NCBI GenBank assembly: GCA_027625915.1
Contig: JANTQA010000036.1
Location: 5,229,001 to 5,293,000 of the forward strand
Reading direction: 5' to 3'
Length of the DNA stretch: 64,000 bases
Origin: Anaeramoeba flamelloides
Lineage: Eukaryota; Metamonada; Anaeramoebidae
In this document: positions 35,001-47,303 of the stretch, piece after piece
How positions within the stretch are numbered: position 1 is the first letter of the stretch
How the letters are laid out: every line of letters begins with the position of its first letter
The notes under the pieces: generated by a model
Databases searched by the model: none
What the model was told of the DNA's origin: nothing
What the model saw: only the letters and a program-made list of their open reading frames with translations
Program-made: the position numbers and the translations under genes

Positions 35001-38000
35001 ATTCGCTTTTTAATGTAAAATAAACTCAATGTTTTTAAGATAAGATTACATCAAAAATTGAATTAATTATTTTATTTTGAGACAACATGTTGTAGGTTAA
35101 CAAGACACATCAAAAATTAAATTTATCACAGTAATGATTACCTTTCTATTTCTATAGAAATTTTAATCAAATAAAATCAAAATAAAATATAATCAATTTA
35201 AAGTCTAAAAAAAAACACTGAAAAGGTGTTTTAACTGTCTTCCCTTCCAAACCAAATCGTTTCAATTAAAAATATAATTGATCATTGAATTTTTTGCAAC
35301 AATATTATTGATCACAATTCATCAAACAAATCTTTAAATTCTTTGTACTTTTTTTATTAATAATTTATTTTCAAATGAATCTCATTTTTCAAAAAATAAA
35401 AAAAATGAGAATCTTGTTTTTACGAAAAAAGATGAAATTGGCTACTAGAGTAATTTTTTTATTATCAGCCTTGAAACAATCTAAAAATTACGAAAAAATA
35501 TTTCAATTTCCAAAACAAAACTATTCTCTAATTTCAAATGTTGTTTTAAAAATTATAAAAAATAAAAAATTGTAAACAAATACAAAATTTTATTTTTTTA
35601 ATCAAAAGTGTTTATACTCTGAAAATATTTTGCGAAAGCAAATATTCGAAGTAAGATTAATTGAAGATTTTAAAAAATCTGCATTTGAACAAAATAGTGA
35701 ATTTTCATTTTTTCGATAATATAAAATTATTTTTTTTTACCAAATACCTTTGAATGTATTTTGAAAATAATTAAATATTTTATTGTTTTCATTTATTTTT
35801 CCTAATTTGGATAATCATTTTCAATATATCAATACATTTATTTTGAATGATTGAAATTAGGTTAAAATTTCATTCTTTTAGATAGAAAAACAAAATTAGT
35901 TGATAACATCCAACCTTTTGATTGATCAATAATTGTTAGTAAAATATCAACAAATTCACCAATTATAATTTTTTGTTTTGCTCTCTCCAAAATTTTTAGA
36001 AAACAAAATTAAGTTTAAAATTCTTCAGATGACTGGATACAGACATTAATATCCGTATACTCTTTGAATTGGAAGACACAAATTTATTCAATTCGAAATT
36101 CTCTCTTTCTTTAACAGATTTAGTTGTTTTTTAAACATTTAACCATTCACAATAAATCCAATACATTTTTTTTAAATCCTCTCTCCAAAATTTTTTACGC
36201 ACTATTTATTTATTTGTATTAAGAGTTATTTTTTTTTTCTTTAATGAGTAATGTAAATTCTAAATAATTATTAATATTTTAATTAGTCAATTATTTGAAT
36301 TTAGTGTTTCACTTAGATTTAGTTAAAGGGTTTTAATTTGTTATTTCTCAAATAATTAATTATTAAGATTGTTTTTTCAAAAATTCAAATTTCATACAAA
36401 AAAATTTTGAATTGGTGTTGAGAATGTTTAGATATTTTTAAATATTTTGAATTTTATGTTAATATGGTAATATGAATTTTACAATTTTTATTTACTTAAA
36501 ACTTGTTATTATTGTTATTTTTTAAATTATATTTAATTAATATTATTTTTATGAACTTTAAATAAAAATTATAGGGTATAGAAGGAAAAATATATAACAG
36601 TAATCACTGAAGAAGAAAAAAATCAAGTTTCTTTTGAATATGATCAAACTCTTGGTAAATTATTTTCTTTTATTTACTTGGTTCATTTAAAAAAAAAAAA
36701 AACTATTGATTAATAATTTATTTTTCTTTATTAAACTTTTAAAAATTCTCTTTCTAAAAATAAAAATTGAAGGAAAAAAAGTCTTATTTAGAAAATTTTC
36801 CAAAAATTTATGAGTAAAGTCATTAAATCTTTTTACAATTACTATCAAATAAGCTATTTCCAAAAAAGTGGGGCAACTTTATTTTTAAATATCTTTATTA
36901 AACTCAACCCTCATAAAATAATTTAAATATACAAAATTATTAACAATCATTTATCGAGTTTTAATAATAATTCAATTTGTTTGTTAGTATGACGTTATAT
37001 CTAATATAGGAAATTAAAATTTCTGATCTCGGTTTTAGATGATTTTTTTATTCTGTTTGAAAATGTGTGATTATTTTTTTTTCTCTTTGATTGTAAAAAA
37101 TCGTTTTCCTAATAGATCTAAACCCGACAAAATTTCCAATAGAATTATAAGTTTATAAATAAATTTTATTGTTTAAAAAATCATTTGTATCCTTGCCATA
37201 TTTCCAATTTTTTATTGGAATTGGACCTAAATTGTTTTCTCCAAAAAAAGTGAAATTTATTTTTTCATTTTTTGGAAAAACTTTGATGAACATATTCTGA
37301 AATAAATCTAACCAGATACTGATTCAACCAGTATTAATATTTCACTTACTGTGGTATTTGTAAATTAACGAATAAATCCACTAACAAAAATGATTTTTTA
37401 TGAAATATAAGTTATTAAAAATGCCCCAAATTTTTTGGAAATAGCTTATAAAAAATATTATTGAATAAGAAAGCAAATATATAAATTATTTTCAAATATC
37501 TCAATTTAATACAGATTCTTCACAAAGACAACAAAAATTAAAATAAAAAAAATAATTATATTTGAAACATCATTTAATATTTTTTTTTCTTTCAAATATA
37601 ATAGAATAAATATAACAAAGTAATTTGTATTAGATGGACTCAATTTGCGATTATTTTGTAAAAGATATGTGTTTACACAAAAAAAGAAGTGGTGAAAAAT
37701 CCAAAAAATAAAATAAAAAAAAAAATGATAATTTAAATTATTAAATATTAATAAGATCCAAACAAAAATTTCATTCTTTGAAAAAGTCAAAAAAATTATT
37801 TATTGTTTTGAAAATATTTTTAAAAAAAGGATTTAATAGATTAAATTTGATAAAATACCTCAAGATTTTAGAAAATATTTGACTTTTTTTATATATGAAA
37901 AATATTAACGTTTATTTTTAAGTCGTTAAATACACTCATGGTTTATATATCGATCTATTTAATAACAAACGATTTGAAAATTGATTTTTTCAAAAAAAGG

Positions 38001-41000
38001 ACCAAATAATTTAATCTTTCAATATAATAAACTAATTGGAAAACAACTTTCATCTGGATTTATAAGCTTACATAACAATTTATTTGTAATTTTTTGTTTA
38101 ATTTTAAAGAGAAATTTTAATTTTTTCTCAAAATTTAATAAATGTGTTACCATTCTGGAAAAAAATTGTTAAATCGATTTTAATTATATGATGGTACACC
38201 ATTATGAAAAAATTAAATTGAAAAATAAAAGTTAGACAAAATTACTACTTTCATTAACCTTTCATGTTTAATAAAGTTTATTTACAATATAATCAAAATA
38301 CCAGAACTTCAAATTCTTGAGTCTATTGTAGTTGTATTTATTGTTGTCAGTAGTAACCAAACTTTTTTAAAAGTCTCTAGTCGAGAAAAAAAAGGTGTTT
38401 TTTTTCGGGTAAAAAATTACAATTAAATGTATGATGAATTTTAGTTTAATTCAACTTGGAGATATTTACTTTGATAGATATTAACTAATAGTTTTCAAAA
38501 TGCTGTAATCATTTAAATAAAACTAAAATAGAGAAAAAAAATTCCTCATGATAAATATTGTAAGTGTAATAGGTTTTCCAGGATTCAAAAGAATCGAATA
38601 AAATCTCTTTGATTTTACTCTATTCTTTTAAATTCTGGAAAGTATAACAGATGTGACCTAGTTTTTATATTAATTTTTGAAATAAACGAAAAATTTTATT
38701 TAATTTTCTGTTTATTTCAAAAATTAAAAAAAAACGTAACGTAGAGTGTCCGTCAAGTGCCATAAAGTGCTGTAGAGTGCCTGGGTTTTCTTGAGGTTTT
38801 TTGTTTTATTTGTTAAATCTATCGATTTTCCAAATAAACAGAAAACTCAAGAAAACCTAACGGCGCTTTTCCAGAATTCAAAAGAATAGGAAAAAATCTT
38901 CGATTTTACTCAATTCTTTTAAATCCTGGAAAACCTAACGAAAAGTGTCCTAGGTTTTTTTTTACTTTTTGAAATAAACCGAAAATTTCTTTAAAATTTT
39001 TCTGTTTATTACAAAAATTAAAAAAAACCTAACGGAAAATCTAAAAAACAATATTTTTTTCAATTTAAATCAATAAATAATTCTTTAATGGTCAAAATAA
39101 TTGATATCCATTTGAAAGATATTTAAATTTAAAATGCTTTTAAAATATATTATTATAACTTCTTAACTGTGAAAAAAATTTTTTCAAATTTTTTACTATT
39201 AAATTTCAAAAAAATATAATAGAAAATTGGATTTTTCAACTTAAATTGTAAAATATCTTTCAAAATAATTTTTGATTAAAGAACTTTCATGACACAATCA
39301 TATTTATTCTAAGTGAAGTTATCAAAAAGTCAAAAATTAGAAAATGTTTAATTTTTATTTTGAAAAAATTTTTTCATGTTGGTGTAGTTAAAACGAAAAT
39401 TTTTCAATTATTTTTCTACTTATTTTTCACTGATCCAATAAAAGTATCTGGAAATTGAAGTTCCTCAAACTGGATTAATACCAATTGTTAAAATCTTCAA
39501 GCCAATTTCACATGAATGAAAAAAGTATAGCATCAAAAAATCGAAAAAATTATTTTTTACAATTAAATCTCAAATATTTGGTAAATTGAACAAGCTTAAT
39601 TTTGGTTTTATGTTGATATTTTGAATAGTTATATTTTGATTCCCATAATCAATCGAATTTTTGGACTTGGTTTTTGTTTTAAAATGAACAAAAAAAAGAC
39701 ATTAAAAAATGGAGAAAATTTACTACTGCTTTGCAATTAAAATAAATTTGACAATTTTTTTCAGGAACGAAAATTAGTTTCAATAATCTAAACTTTAGTT
39801 TCAGTAAAAGGGGCAAAAAAAAAAAAATTACAATTATCAATTATTTTTTATAATTGACTTTTGAAGATTAAATAAGGAAATAAGTAGAATAATACATATC
39901 TCAAAGATTAGTTGATATCCTTCCAAAATTAAATCAAAGTAATAAATCTATATATTTTGTTAAAAAATAAAAAAAATCAGATTCTGAGGATAGCTATTGA
40001 GAAAAACAAGAATTTTCATTTTGATCTTCAATTGAAGATCCAAAGTAAATCGGGAAAAAAAATTTCTCTACAATCATTTTCAAACTTTTTCAATAACCTT
40101 AAAATAGCACAGGTTTTTAATTATTGACTTTTGATCTTGCAATAAAAAAAAATTTGCAACGAAATTAGGTTTTTCAAAAAAAAACAAACCAAAAATGTAA
40201 AAAAATGATTTCAATTTTGAAATTTCCAAAATAAATTTTTTTCTTCTAATATCGATTCAACCCCTTTAACCACATTTATTTTCTCATTACAACTGGGTCA
40301 CTTTGACTAGAAACTAGTTTATTTAAAATTAAATAAAATTCTTTCCACTTTTTTTTAAGTTCATCACTAAAAAGCTTTTTTTTTTAATTTCCAAAACGAA
40401 AAAAAAAAAAAAAAATGATTATATTTTTAATAAAAACTAAAAATAAATCAAAATCATATAGATGAATCACTCGGGGATCTAACAAGACAAATTTTACCAT
40501 TGTGCAATTCACATTATTCCATCAGTAGATATACATTTAAGCACTTTAATTATATTTATGGAAAGATCAATCATTCGTTCTGTTCGGCGATTAATGAATT
40601 ATTAGAAGACTATTATTTGAATATTAGTAAATTTGATGAGAAATTAAATACAAAGGGTGATTTAACTTTACAAAAATTGAAAAGATATTTATCACCATCT
40701 TCATTAACTTTGACATTAATTAATAATTTAATTAAAGAACTGATTGAATTAAAGGCAAAGGGAGGCATACTTGTTAATTTGATTCAAGAGCATATTGAAA
40801 AATATGGGAGCGATCTTCATTCAAGATCATTATTCTTTTTTTTGCTTGAAAGGGCATGCAAACCTTATTTACAAATGGTTGAGAAATGGTTATTTACAGG
40901 AATTGTTCAAGATCCATATGACGAGTTTATAATTATCAAAAACAATAAAATTGTCAAAGAAGGGTTGACAAATGATTATCATGATCGATATTGGGAAAAG

Positions 41001-42653
41001 AAATATACGTTACGGAAGTATGACGAACACATTGATTTGGTCAAATTTGAGGATTACGATTATGATGAATTTTCAAATGAAGAGCGAAAGAAAAAATTAG
41101 GTTATGCACCATTTTTTTTAAAAAAATATTCGGAGAAATTACTAACTGCAGGTAAATATTTGAATGTTATTAAAGAATGTGGTATTAAAATTGATTGCCG
41201 CTTTTCAGAACCATTTAGTTATTCGTTCAATGAACAAGAATATCGATTAATGATAAATAAGGTATATAATTGGTCAAGTGAAAAGTTACTGACGTTATTG
41301 GTTGAAAAAAACCAATTATTTGAACATTTGGAAGCCTTGAAAAGATATTTTTTAATTGGAACGGGGGATTGGATGTCGCATTTTATCGATTTGGCAATGA
41401 AAGAATTGTCAAAAAAAATTGTTGAAGTTGTGCCTAATAAATTGGTTTCAATTTTAGGAGTTGCGTTACAGAATTCCATTTCTAAAAATGATCCATTAAA
41501 GGAAAAGTTGAATTGTGTATTATTACCAAATAATTTGATTAATCAATTAATGCAGATAATTGATGTCATGAAAATTAGAAATCAACAAAAGTATTCTAAA
41601 AAAAGGCAAAAGAAAATGGAAAAGGAAAAAGAAAGCAAAAGGGAGGGGGGGAATAAAAACCAACAAATTAGTTCCAAATTTACTGGTAATAATATGTTTA
41701 CCACTTCTTTATTCAAGGATAAATTGGAAGTCTCAAACTTTGACATTGATGGGAAGGCACAATTTTTATTAACACCAAGGGTAATTCAACAACAGCCTAA
41801 TGTCATGGGGATAGATGTTTTTGCGTTAGATTACCAAGTGTCTTGGCCCTTATCTTTATTCATCAATAAAAAAATCTTGACCAAATATCAGATCATCTTT
41901 CGGCATTTATTTTACTGTAAAAGAGTTGAAAAGCAAATATGTGATGCCTGGAAGGCACAACAAAGAACAAAGGAAATTGATTTTGAACTTGTATTATTAC
42001 AGAGCTATTCGTTGATCCAAAAGATGCTCCATTTTATCCAAAATTTGCAATATTATATGCATTTCGAAGTTTTGGAACAAAATTGGTTAACATTCAAAAC
42101 CAAAATTAGGAAAAAAAAGGTAAAATCTATTGATAAATTAATGAAATATCATGAGGACTTTTTAGATACCTGTTTAAAGCAATGCATGCTGACTAACCCG
42201 AGACTTCTTCGATCTTTAACAAAAATTTTGTCAACCTGCCAAATATTTTCGACGCATACTAAAAGATTAACAGATTCTTTCACCATCACTAACCGCGAAA
42301 AATTAAATATCGAAAACAGAAATCCAAATATTTCAGATTCAAATACCTTTTCCTCCTTAAAAAATCCTAAGAAATCCCAAAGTAGAATTGAATTAATCAA
42401 AAAGTATCAAGACAAAATTAAAATTGAAGCAGAAAATGTGAAAAAATTGGTAAACGAAAAGGGGTTTTCCAATATGATCAAAAATTCTGAAAAAAAATTT
42501 ATTCAAAATTTGGCTCTTTTATTAATATCCTTACAAAGTTATTCGCAAACAGATTTCGACCCTCAAATGGCAGATCTCGTTACTCGGCTAGATTATAATC
42601 GCTTTTATTCTAATGTTTTAAATTCGAAAGATTTTCGAATTTTTAATAAATAA
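32099..42653 (+). CDS. GCP2: gamma-tubulin complex component 2 (Spc97/GCP2)
   Basis: Microtubule nucleation: core subunit of the gamma-tubulin small complex. Four exons: 32099-32741 (ATG; PRLIEKFKKKYNL...LPELMGVFALI, like the human N-terminal domain), 32863-33125 (DWSNTRPYLNG, GDFPVKIQEKLILQDLLYCL), about 36575-36654 (GIEGK/YITVITEEEKNQVSFEY), and 40462-42653. Borders are GT/AG and phases agree for 1-2 (phase 1) and 3-4 (G|AT giving TLDESLGDL, like human NLDLSIREL). The last exon holds the grip domains: LPLCNSHYSISRY, RYWEKKYTLRKY, GKYLNVIKECG, WPLSLFINKKILTKYQ, LDTCLKQCMLTNPRLL, and ends near RLDYNRFYS. A Lys-rich insert (about 41590-41680) replaces a variable loop. Exon 3 is one base too long if spliced at the first AG; the AG seven bases downstream restores frame but drops GIEG. 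Introns 2 and 3 (3.4 and 3.8 kb) are full of repeats. Predicted product about 1057 residues. Confidence 0.93.
33880..34480. repeat. dispersed repeat in GCP2 intron 2
   Basis: About 580 bp aligning with 39760-40330: shared GAAGATTAAATAAG, AAATAAGTAGAATAAT, GTTGATATC, ATTTTCATTTTGATCT and AACTGGG..CTTTGACT in the same order. Also seen once in each of the two big GCP2 introns; no clear ends, so its class is unknown. Confidence 0.6.
36852..37446. mobile_element. TIR element with AGCTATTTCC ends, copy 1 (595 bp)
   Basis: Ends AGCTATTTCCAAAAAAGTGG and, inverted, AGCTATTTCCAAAAAATTTG, flanked by TA. A diverged copy lies at about 43555-44147 (shared ATCCACTAACAAA, GATGATTTTTTA). No transposase frame. 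Located in GCP2 intron 3. Confidence 0.75.
38571..39035. repeat. array of five consecutive hairpins with ACCTAACG borders
   Basis: Successive inverted repeats: GTTTTCCAGGATTCAAAAGA against TCTTTTAAATTCTGGAAAG; TTTTTGAAATAAACG against GTTTATTTCAAAAA; TTTTCTTGAGGTTTT against AAAACTCAAGAAAA; CTTTTCCAGAATTCAAAAGA against TCTTTTAAATCCTGGAAAA; TTTTTGAAATAAACC against its complement. Units end in ACCTAACG or AACCTAACGG. A linker near 38742-38785 repeats GTAGAGTG and CAAGTGCC words. Related array at 48826-49465. Confidence 0.7.
39760..40330. repeat. dispersed repeat in GCP2 intron 3
   Basis: Second copy of the 33880-34480 repeat, same orientation, ending about 130 bp before GCP2 exon 4. Confidence 0.6.
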
Positions 42654-43554
42654 GAAAGTTTATTAATTTTCTTCATTTTACTTTTACTTTTTTTGTTTTT
42701 ATTTTCTTTTTTCTTTGCTTTTCTTTTTTCTTTTTCTTTTGTTTTACTTTTCTTTTTTTTAGATATATTAGATTTATTTTATATATTTATTTTTATTAAT
42801 GTGGGTTGTCATTTAATGCAAAATTGATATAATATTTTGAAAAAAAAAAAATATTTAATTGTAAATTTAATAATTTATAAAACAGAAAAAATCAATTTAG
42901 TAAATTTTCATAAAACAAAGTTAATAATTAATTATTGTTTTCATCAACTTTTGAGACAAAAAGATTAAAAGAGTTAAACATAGCTTTACAAACAATTTAT
43001 TTTATTTGAAAATTTCAAGATTTTCTTTTTATAAAATTGAATTAGACTACAACATTTTTCAAACCCATTTTTTAAAGTGATGATATGAAATTTTACAATC
43101 AGTCTCATTAGTTTATTACGAGCTAAATTTTATTTTCAGTGAAGATTAATTTTATGACTTTTGACATTTGTATTGACTTAATGAATTTTGAGTACAGAGA
43201 TCTTGCTCAAATTTGAAATTTAGTTTTTTTTTTTTTTGAAACTAGGGCCAAAACAATTTTAGCATCTAAATCAAAATTTTCAAACTAACGGTTTGAAAAT
43301 CAAAATAATATTAGTTCTCTAAATTCCCACTTCATTTATAAAATATAATAGAGTTTAGTACAATGGTTTTTATATATATTAATATAAAATAGAAAATTAT
43401 TGTATTAGTAATTGGTAAACAAAATTGTTTTTCTTTTGACTTTTTGTTATCGAATTTCAAAAAGTTTTTGTTCAATATATTTTTTCAAAGTATTTTCAAT
43501 AATATCAAAATAAAAAAAAAAGATTGCCCTATTTTAACTTTTCTCAAATTTAAC
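42654..43554. other. 3' flank of GCP2
   Basis: Starts with a TTTTC-rich pyrimidine tract right after the stop (42670-42770), then AT-rich spacer. No gene seen. Confidence 0.5.
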
Positions 43555-44147
43555 ATTCTATTTCCAAGAAAGTCAGGTAATTTTATTTTAAAATTATTTA
43601 TCAAAATCAATCTTCATAACAGTATATAAATATCCAAAATCATTAACTACTATTGATGAAATTTTTGTAATAATTTAATTTTTTTATTACTATTGTATTA
43701 CATAAAAAAAGATATTAAATTGTCTGATCTTAATTTTATCTGATATTTTTTCGGTGTGAAAATTGGTCTTTATCATTTTCTTGTTGATCAAAAAAATCGT
43801 TTTCATAACTTGTTTAGTCACAATAAATTTTCTAATAAAATTGAAAAAATGTAACTGCATTTAATTGTTTCAAAAATAATATGAACGATTCCATATTTAC
43901 ATGTTTTTTTATGTAAATTGGTTTTAAATTGGTATCTACAAAACAATGAGTATTATTTTTTTTTCCTTTTTTGGAAATATTTCAACAATCATGTTTTGAA
44001 ATAAATATCTTAGCCGTTGATTCAATTGGTATTAATATTAAAATTTATTTTCTATTGTCAATTAATGAATATCTCCACTAACAAAGATGATTTTTTAAGA
44101 AAGGTAAAAAAAAAAAAAATATCCCACTTTTTTCGAAATACTTTAAC
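43555..44147. mobile_element. TIR element with AGCTATTTCC ends, copy 2 (diverged)
   Basis: Left arm CTATTTCCAAGAAAGTCAGG, right arm CCCACTTTTTTCGAAATA; the interior aligns with 36852-37446 in order. Length about 593 bp. Confidence 0.6.
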
Positions 44148-44963
44148 TTTAAATTTGTTTTATAAACTAATATCGTGTATTTTGATTATCAGAGAATTTT
44201 AAATTTGAAGATCCTTTCAACTAATATTCTACATGAATAAGTAATATTTTCCTGTAAATTTTAAATTTTTTATTAATTTTTTATGTTTTTTAACCTTTTA
44301 GATCCAGAAAAAAAAACTATTTAGCATTAAGAAAAAAACTTTAATGCAATTTTTAATTGACAACCAGAAGAAAAAAGTAAAGTTAAATTTATGAAAAAAA
44401 GAAACATATAAACTTCAAAAAATAATGCATTATATTATTTTCAATCAAATCAACAAAAAAAAAATTAATTCTCCTTGATTATAAAAAAACTTCAAGTGAT
44501 TTCGGAGATCGCAAAAATGGTTAATAATTTGAACAAATATTTAATTATAGATCTATCAGAGGAAACTCATAACAAAAGATTGTATTAAAAATCCTTAATC
44601 ACTAAGATTCTACTTTGGATTTTTAATCATTTTTTTTTTTTTTTATGATTTTTTTTTTTACTTTTTGTTTTAACATTCTATTAAGATCACCAATTCAAAA
44701 AAATGTTGAACTTTTTTCCATGTTTTACTTTTTTTTTTCCTTAATGATTAGTTGTTTTTGAAACGTGAAAACGTTTTTTATGAAATTTTGAATATTTTTT
44801 AGAATCAAAAGAGTAAATATTATTTGATTTTTTTTTTTATCTTCTGAATCATAGATAAAGGAAAATAAGTCTAAAAGAACAAATACAAAATAAAAAATAT
44901 ATTATTATTTTATTATCTGAGAAAATTAACAAGACTCTTTATTATCATTGAATTATTATTAAA
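44148..44963. other. AT-rich spacer
   Basis: Nothing recognised beyond T-runs. Confidence 0.5.
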
Positions 44964-45155
44964 ATCAATTCCACTTTTAAGACACAAACTATCATCAAAC
45001 AATCAAGTTAAAAATTTTTTGTTTAATTTCAAACCGAAAATTCAAATTAAAGTAAAATAATTTGTAAAAAAAGATTTTTAAAAATGAGCTATAATTTGAC
45101 ATTTTTTGTTCCTTAAATTCATTAAAAGTTTGTGTTTTAAAAGTGGAACTGGCTG
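44964..45155. mobile_element. CAGTCAGTT-family MITE, copy 10 (old)
   Basis: Left arm AATTCCACTTTTAAGACACA, right arm TTTAAAAGTGGAACTGGCTG then TA. Several boxes are decayed, so this is one of the oldest copies. Confidence 0.75.
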
Positions 45156-46004
45156 TATTATTTATTATATTAATTACTCCAAATATGATTGAATCTATAT
45201 ATAATCAACATACTCACATTATGGCAAAAAACTTGGAGACTTCCACATTGTATAGTATAACTGTTCTGTGGAGTGACAAACTTTTAACTATTTCAGAATA
45301 AAAATTTTTGACAATTTTCGACTAAAAAAATGTCAGGGACTTTTTAAAACTTTATAACGTTTTTATTTTTAAAAAAATTCAACATTTTTTTTTAAAATTA
45401 ATAATTTTCAAAACAAGAAACTATAAATAAAGTAAGTACTCAAAAAAAAAAAAAAGTATATCGCTTTTATTTTACCCACAAATACTCTATCACACATTGG
45501 AATTTTATTTATTTACTCTTATAAAAATAAAAAAATAAAAAAAATTTTTTTTATGTAAAATAATCTCGACTTTTTTTTCACTTAATTTTGAATTTTTTAA
45601 TCCTCTAAGCGATAATCTTGCCTAAATTTTAGCTAATATAAAAAAATCTAAATAAATTTAGTGTTTCTGGAAAACAGGGGGTAATTTTGTTTGATTACTT
45701 CACCTCAATAATGTAAAAAAAAAATAAAAAAAAATATATATTTTTTTCCAAACTTTAAATTTATTACCCAAAAAAAATTACTAACTTTTTGAGAATAACT
45801 CGATATCAAATTAGATTTTTTGAATTTCAACAAAAAAAAAAAAATAGTTAAATTTATTTAATAAGGAAGAATAATTAGAAATGAAAAAAATTTCTTTTAT
45901 TAAAAAATGATTTATTTATCAGGGTTTAAAATTACAAAAATATATTTTTATTATAAATTTTTTTTATTCCACATAAAAAAAAATATTTAAAAAAAAAGTT
46001 AGAA
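45156..46004. other. AT-rich spacer, 3' flank of the SUMO ligase gene
   Basis: A/T homopolymer-rich; no gene or repeat recognised. Confidence 0.5.
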
Positions 46005-47303
46005 TTATTTTTTCACTGTAATTTTTTGAGCTTGTATCGATTTCCAAGTTGAAAGGGTTCTTAGGGCAATAATTGTTTCTTCGATTTGTTTTTGTTTGTT
46101 AGTGGGCAATCTTGAGAATTTTTGTTTTTTCTTTTGTTGTTGGGTGTTGTAGGTGCTATTTTTAAATAAATCTGTTTGTGATCCAAAGATCTTCAAAATG
46201 TTTCTTTTCCGTTCATTTGTTTCGTTCTCCTTTTTTAGAACATTTATTTTAAGGTTTTGGAAATTTAATTGGTTTTGATCAAAATTAACAAAATTTTCTT
46301 GGCTAAATGCTCTCTTTGATGTGATTTGAGGAACAAATAATTTGTATTTGCCATCATTAAAAATTTGGATTTTGCTTTCAAGATTCAAGCCTTTTGTTTT
46401 GTAGATTGTTTTAAGATACCCGTCAATGTAAAGATCCTGGAGTTTTGCTTGCTTATTACAGATAGGACAACACCATTTCTTGGTTTTCTCTGCGTTTAGT
46501 AAAAAGCTACAAAGATCAAAGCATTGTAAATGGAAACACTTCTTGCTTCGTGCAGGTATTTTAATTTTTGTGTTTGACAAGGGACACTTGGCAGAGACAA
46601 TTTGGAAGTTTTTGTGGATTTTGATCAAGTTTGATCGTTTTTTTTTGCTTTTCTTGTTGCTTTGCTCTGATTGCATTAAAAACTTTTTCAATAACTTTTT
46701 AGTTTGTTCTTCTGGAATTGTTTTCCTTTGTACAATTGCATTGACAATTGTTTGAAGATCAATTTTACACATGTGCTGGAAAACTATAACCAATTGGAAA
46801 TCATTATTATTGAATTGAAAATTGAGATAGTTTTTTTCTTTGTTCAATAATTTGAGATCAATTTCAAATGGTTTGTTGATTGGGTGTTGGAATTGTTTGT
46901 CATTGATCATAAAGTCAATAAAAATGGTTTTCTGATCACTTCTTCTTTTACACTCTTCAGCGTGCTGAGATTCATTTTTGAGAAAGCGTAGCATAAAATG
47001 GCTTTGGAGTAAAGTGTTTTCGTTTCTTATTTGCTGCACTCTTTTTTTTGGCACGATAAATTGTAAGGATTTTTGATCACTCACTATCCCTGGCCCAATC
47101 ATCGGTGGGTATTGTGGCCTCAGTAAGAGCGAGTCGCCAAATAGGATTTTTGTGATTGTTTGATAGCAGACATTTTTTCTTTCGTGGTAATATTCCTTGA
47201 GGTGTAGATATAATTTCCTTTTTTCGTTCTTTTGGAGTTTTTTTATTTTTGAATCTAAGGAATGTTCCGATTTTTCCATTCGGGGATTGTTTGTTTTTTT
47301 CAT
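46005..47303 (-). CDS. PIAS/Siz-family SUMO E3 ligase (SP-RING)
   Basis: Intact single-exon frame of 432 residues from ATG 47303. The SP-RING lies at about residues 239-284: CPLSNTKIKIPARSKKC, FHLQCFDLCSFL and KWCCPICNK give the family's C..H.C...C.C zinc pattern with the C-P-L-S-x-x-x-I-x-x-P-x-R signature. Residues about 50-185 match the position and length of a PINIT domain (IGPGIVSDQ at 69-77, then alternating hydrophobics such as FQLVIVFQHMC at about 169-179). No SAP domain is visible at the N-terminus, which is short and Lys-rich. The C-terminus is Asn/Gln/Lys-rich without a recognised SUMO-interacting motif. Family members transfer SUMO from Ubc9 to nuclear substrates. No neighbour suggests a specific target. 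Confidence 0.92.
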   Translation of the reverse strand: MKKTNNPRMEKSEHSLDSKIKKLQKNEKRKLYLHLKEYYHERKNVCYQTITKILFGDSLLLRPQYPPMIGPGIVSDQKSLQFIVPKKRVQQIRNENTLLQSHFMLRFLKNESQHAEECKRRSDQKTIFIDFMINDKQFQHPINKPFEIDLKLLNKEKNYLNFQFNNNDFQLVIVFQHMCKIDLQTIVNAIVQRKTIPEEQTKKLLKKFLMQSEQSNKKSKKKRSNLIKIHKNFQIVSAKCPLSNTKIKIPARSKKCFHLQCFDLCSFLLNAEKTKKWCCPICNKQAKLQDLYIDGYLKTIYKTKGLNLESKIQIFNDGKYKLFVPQITSKRAFSQENFVNFDQNQLNFQNLKINVLKKENETNERKRNILKIFGSQTDLFKNSTYNTQQQKKKQKFSRLPTNKQKQIEETIIALRTLSTWKSIQAQKITVKK

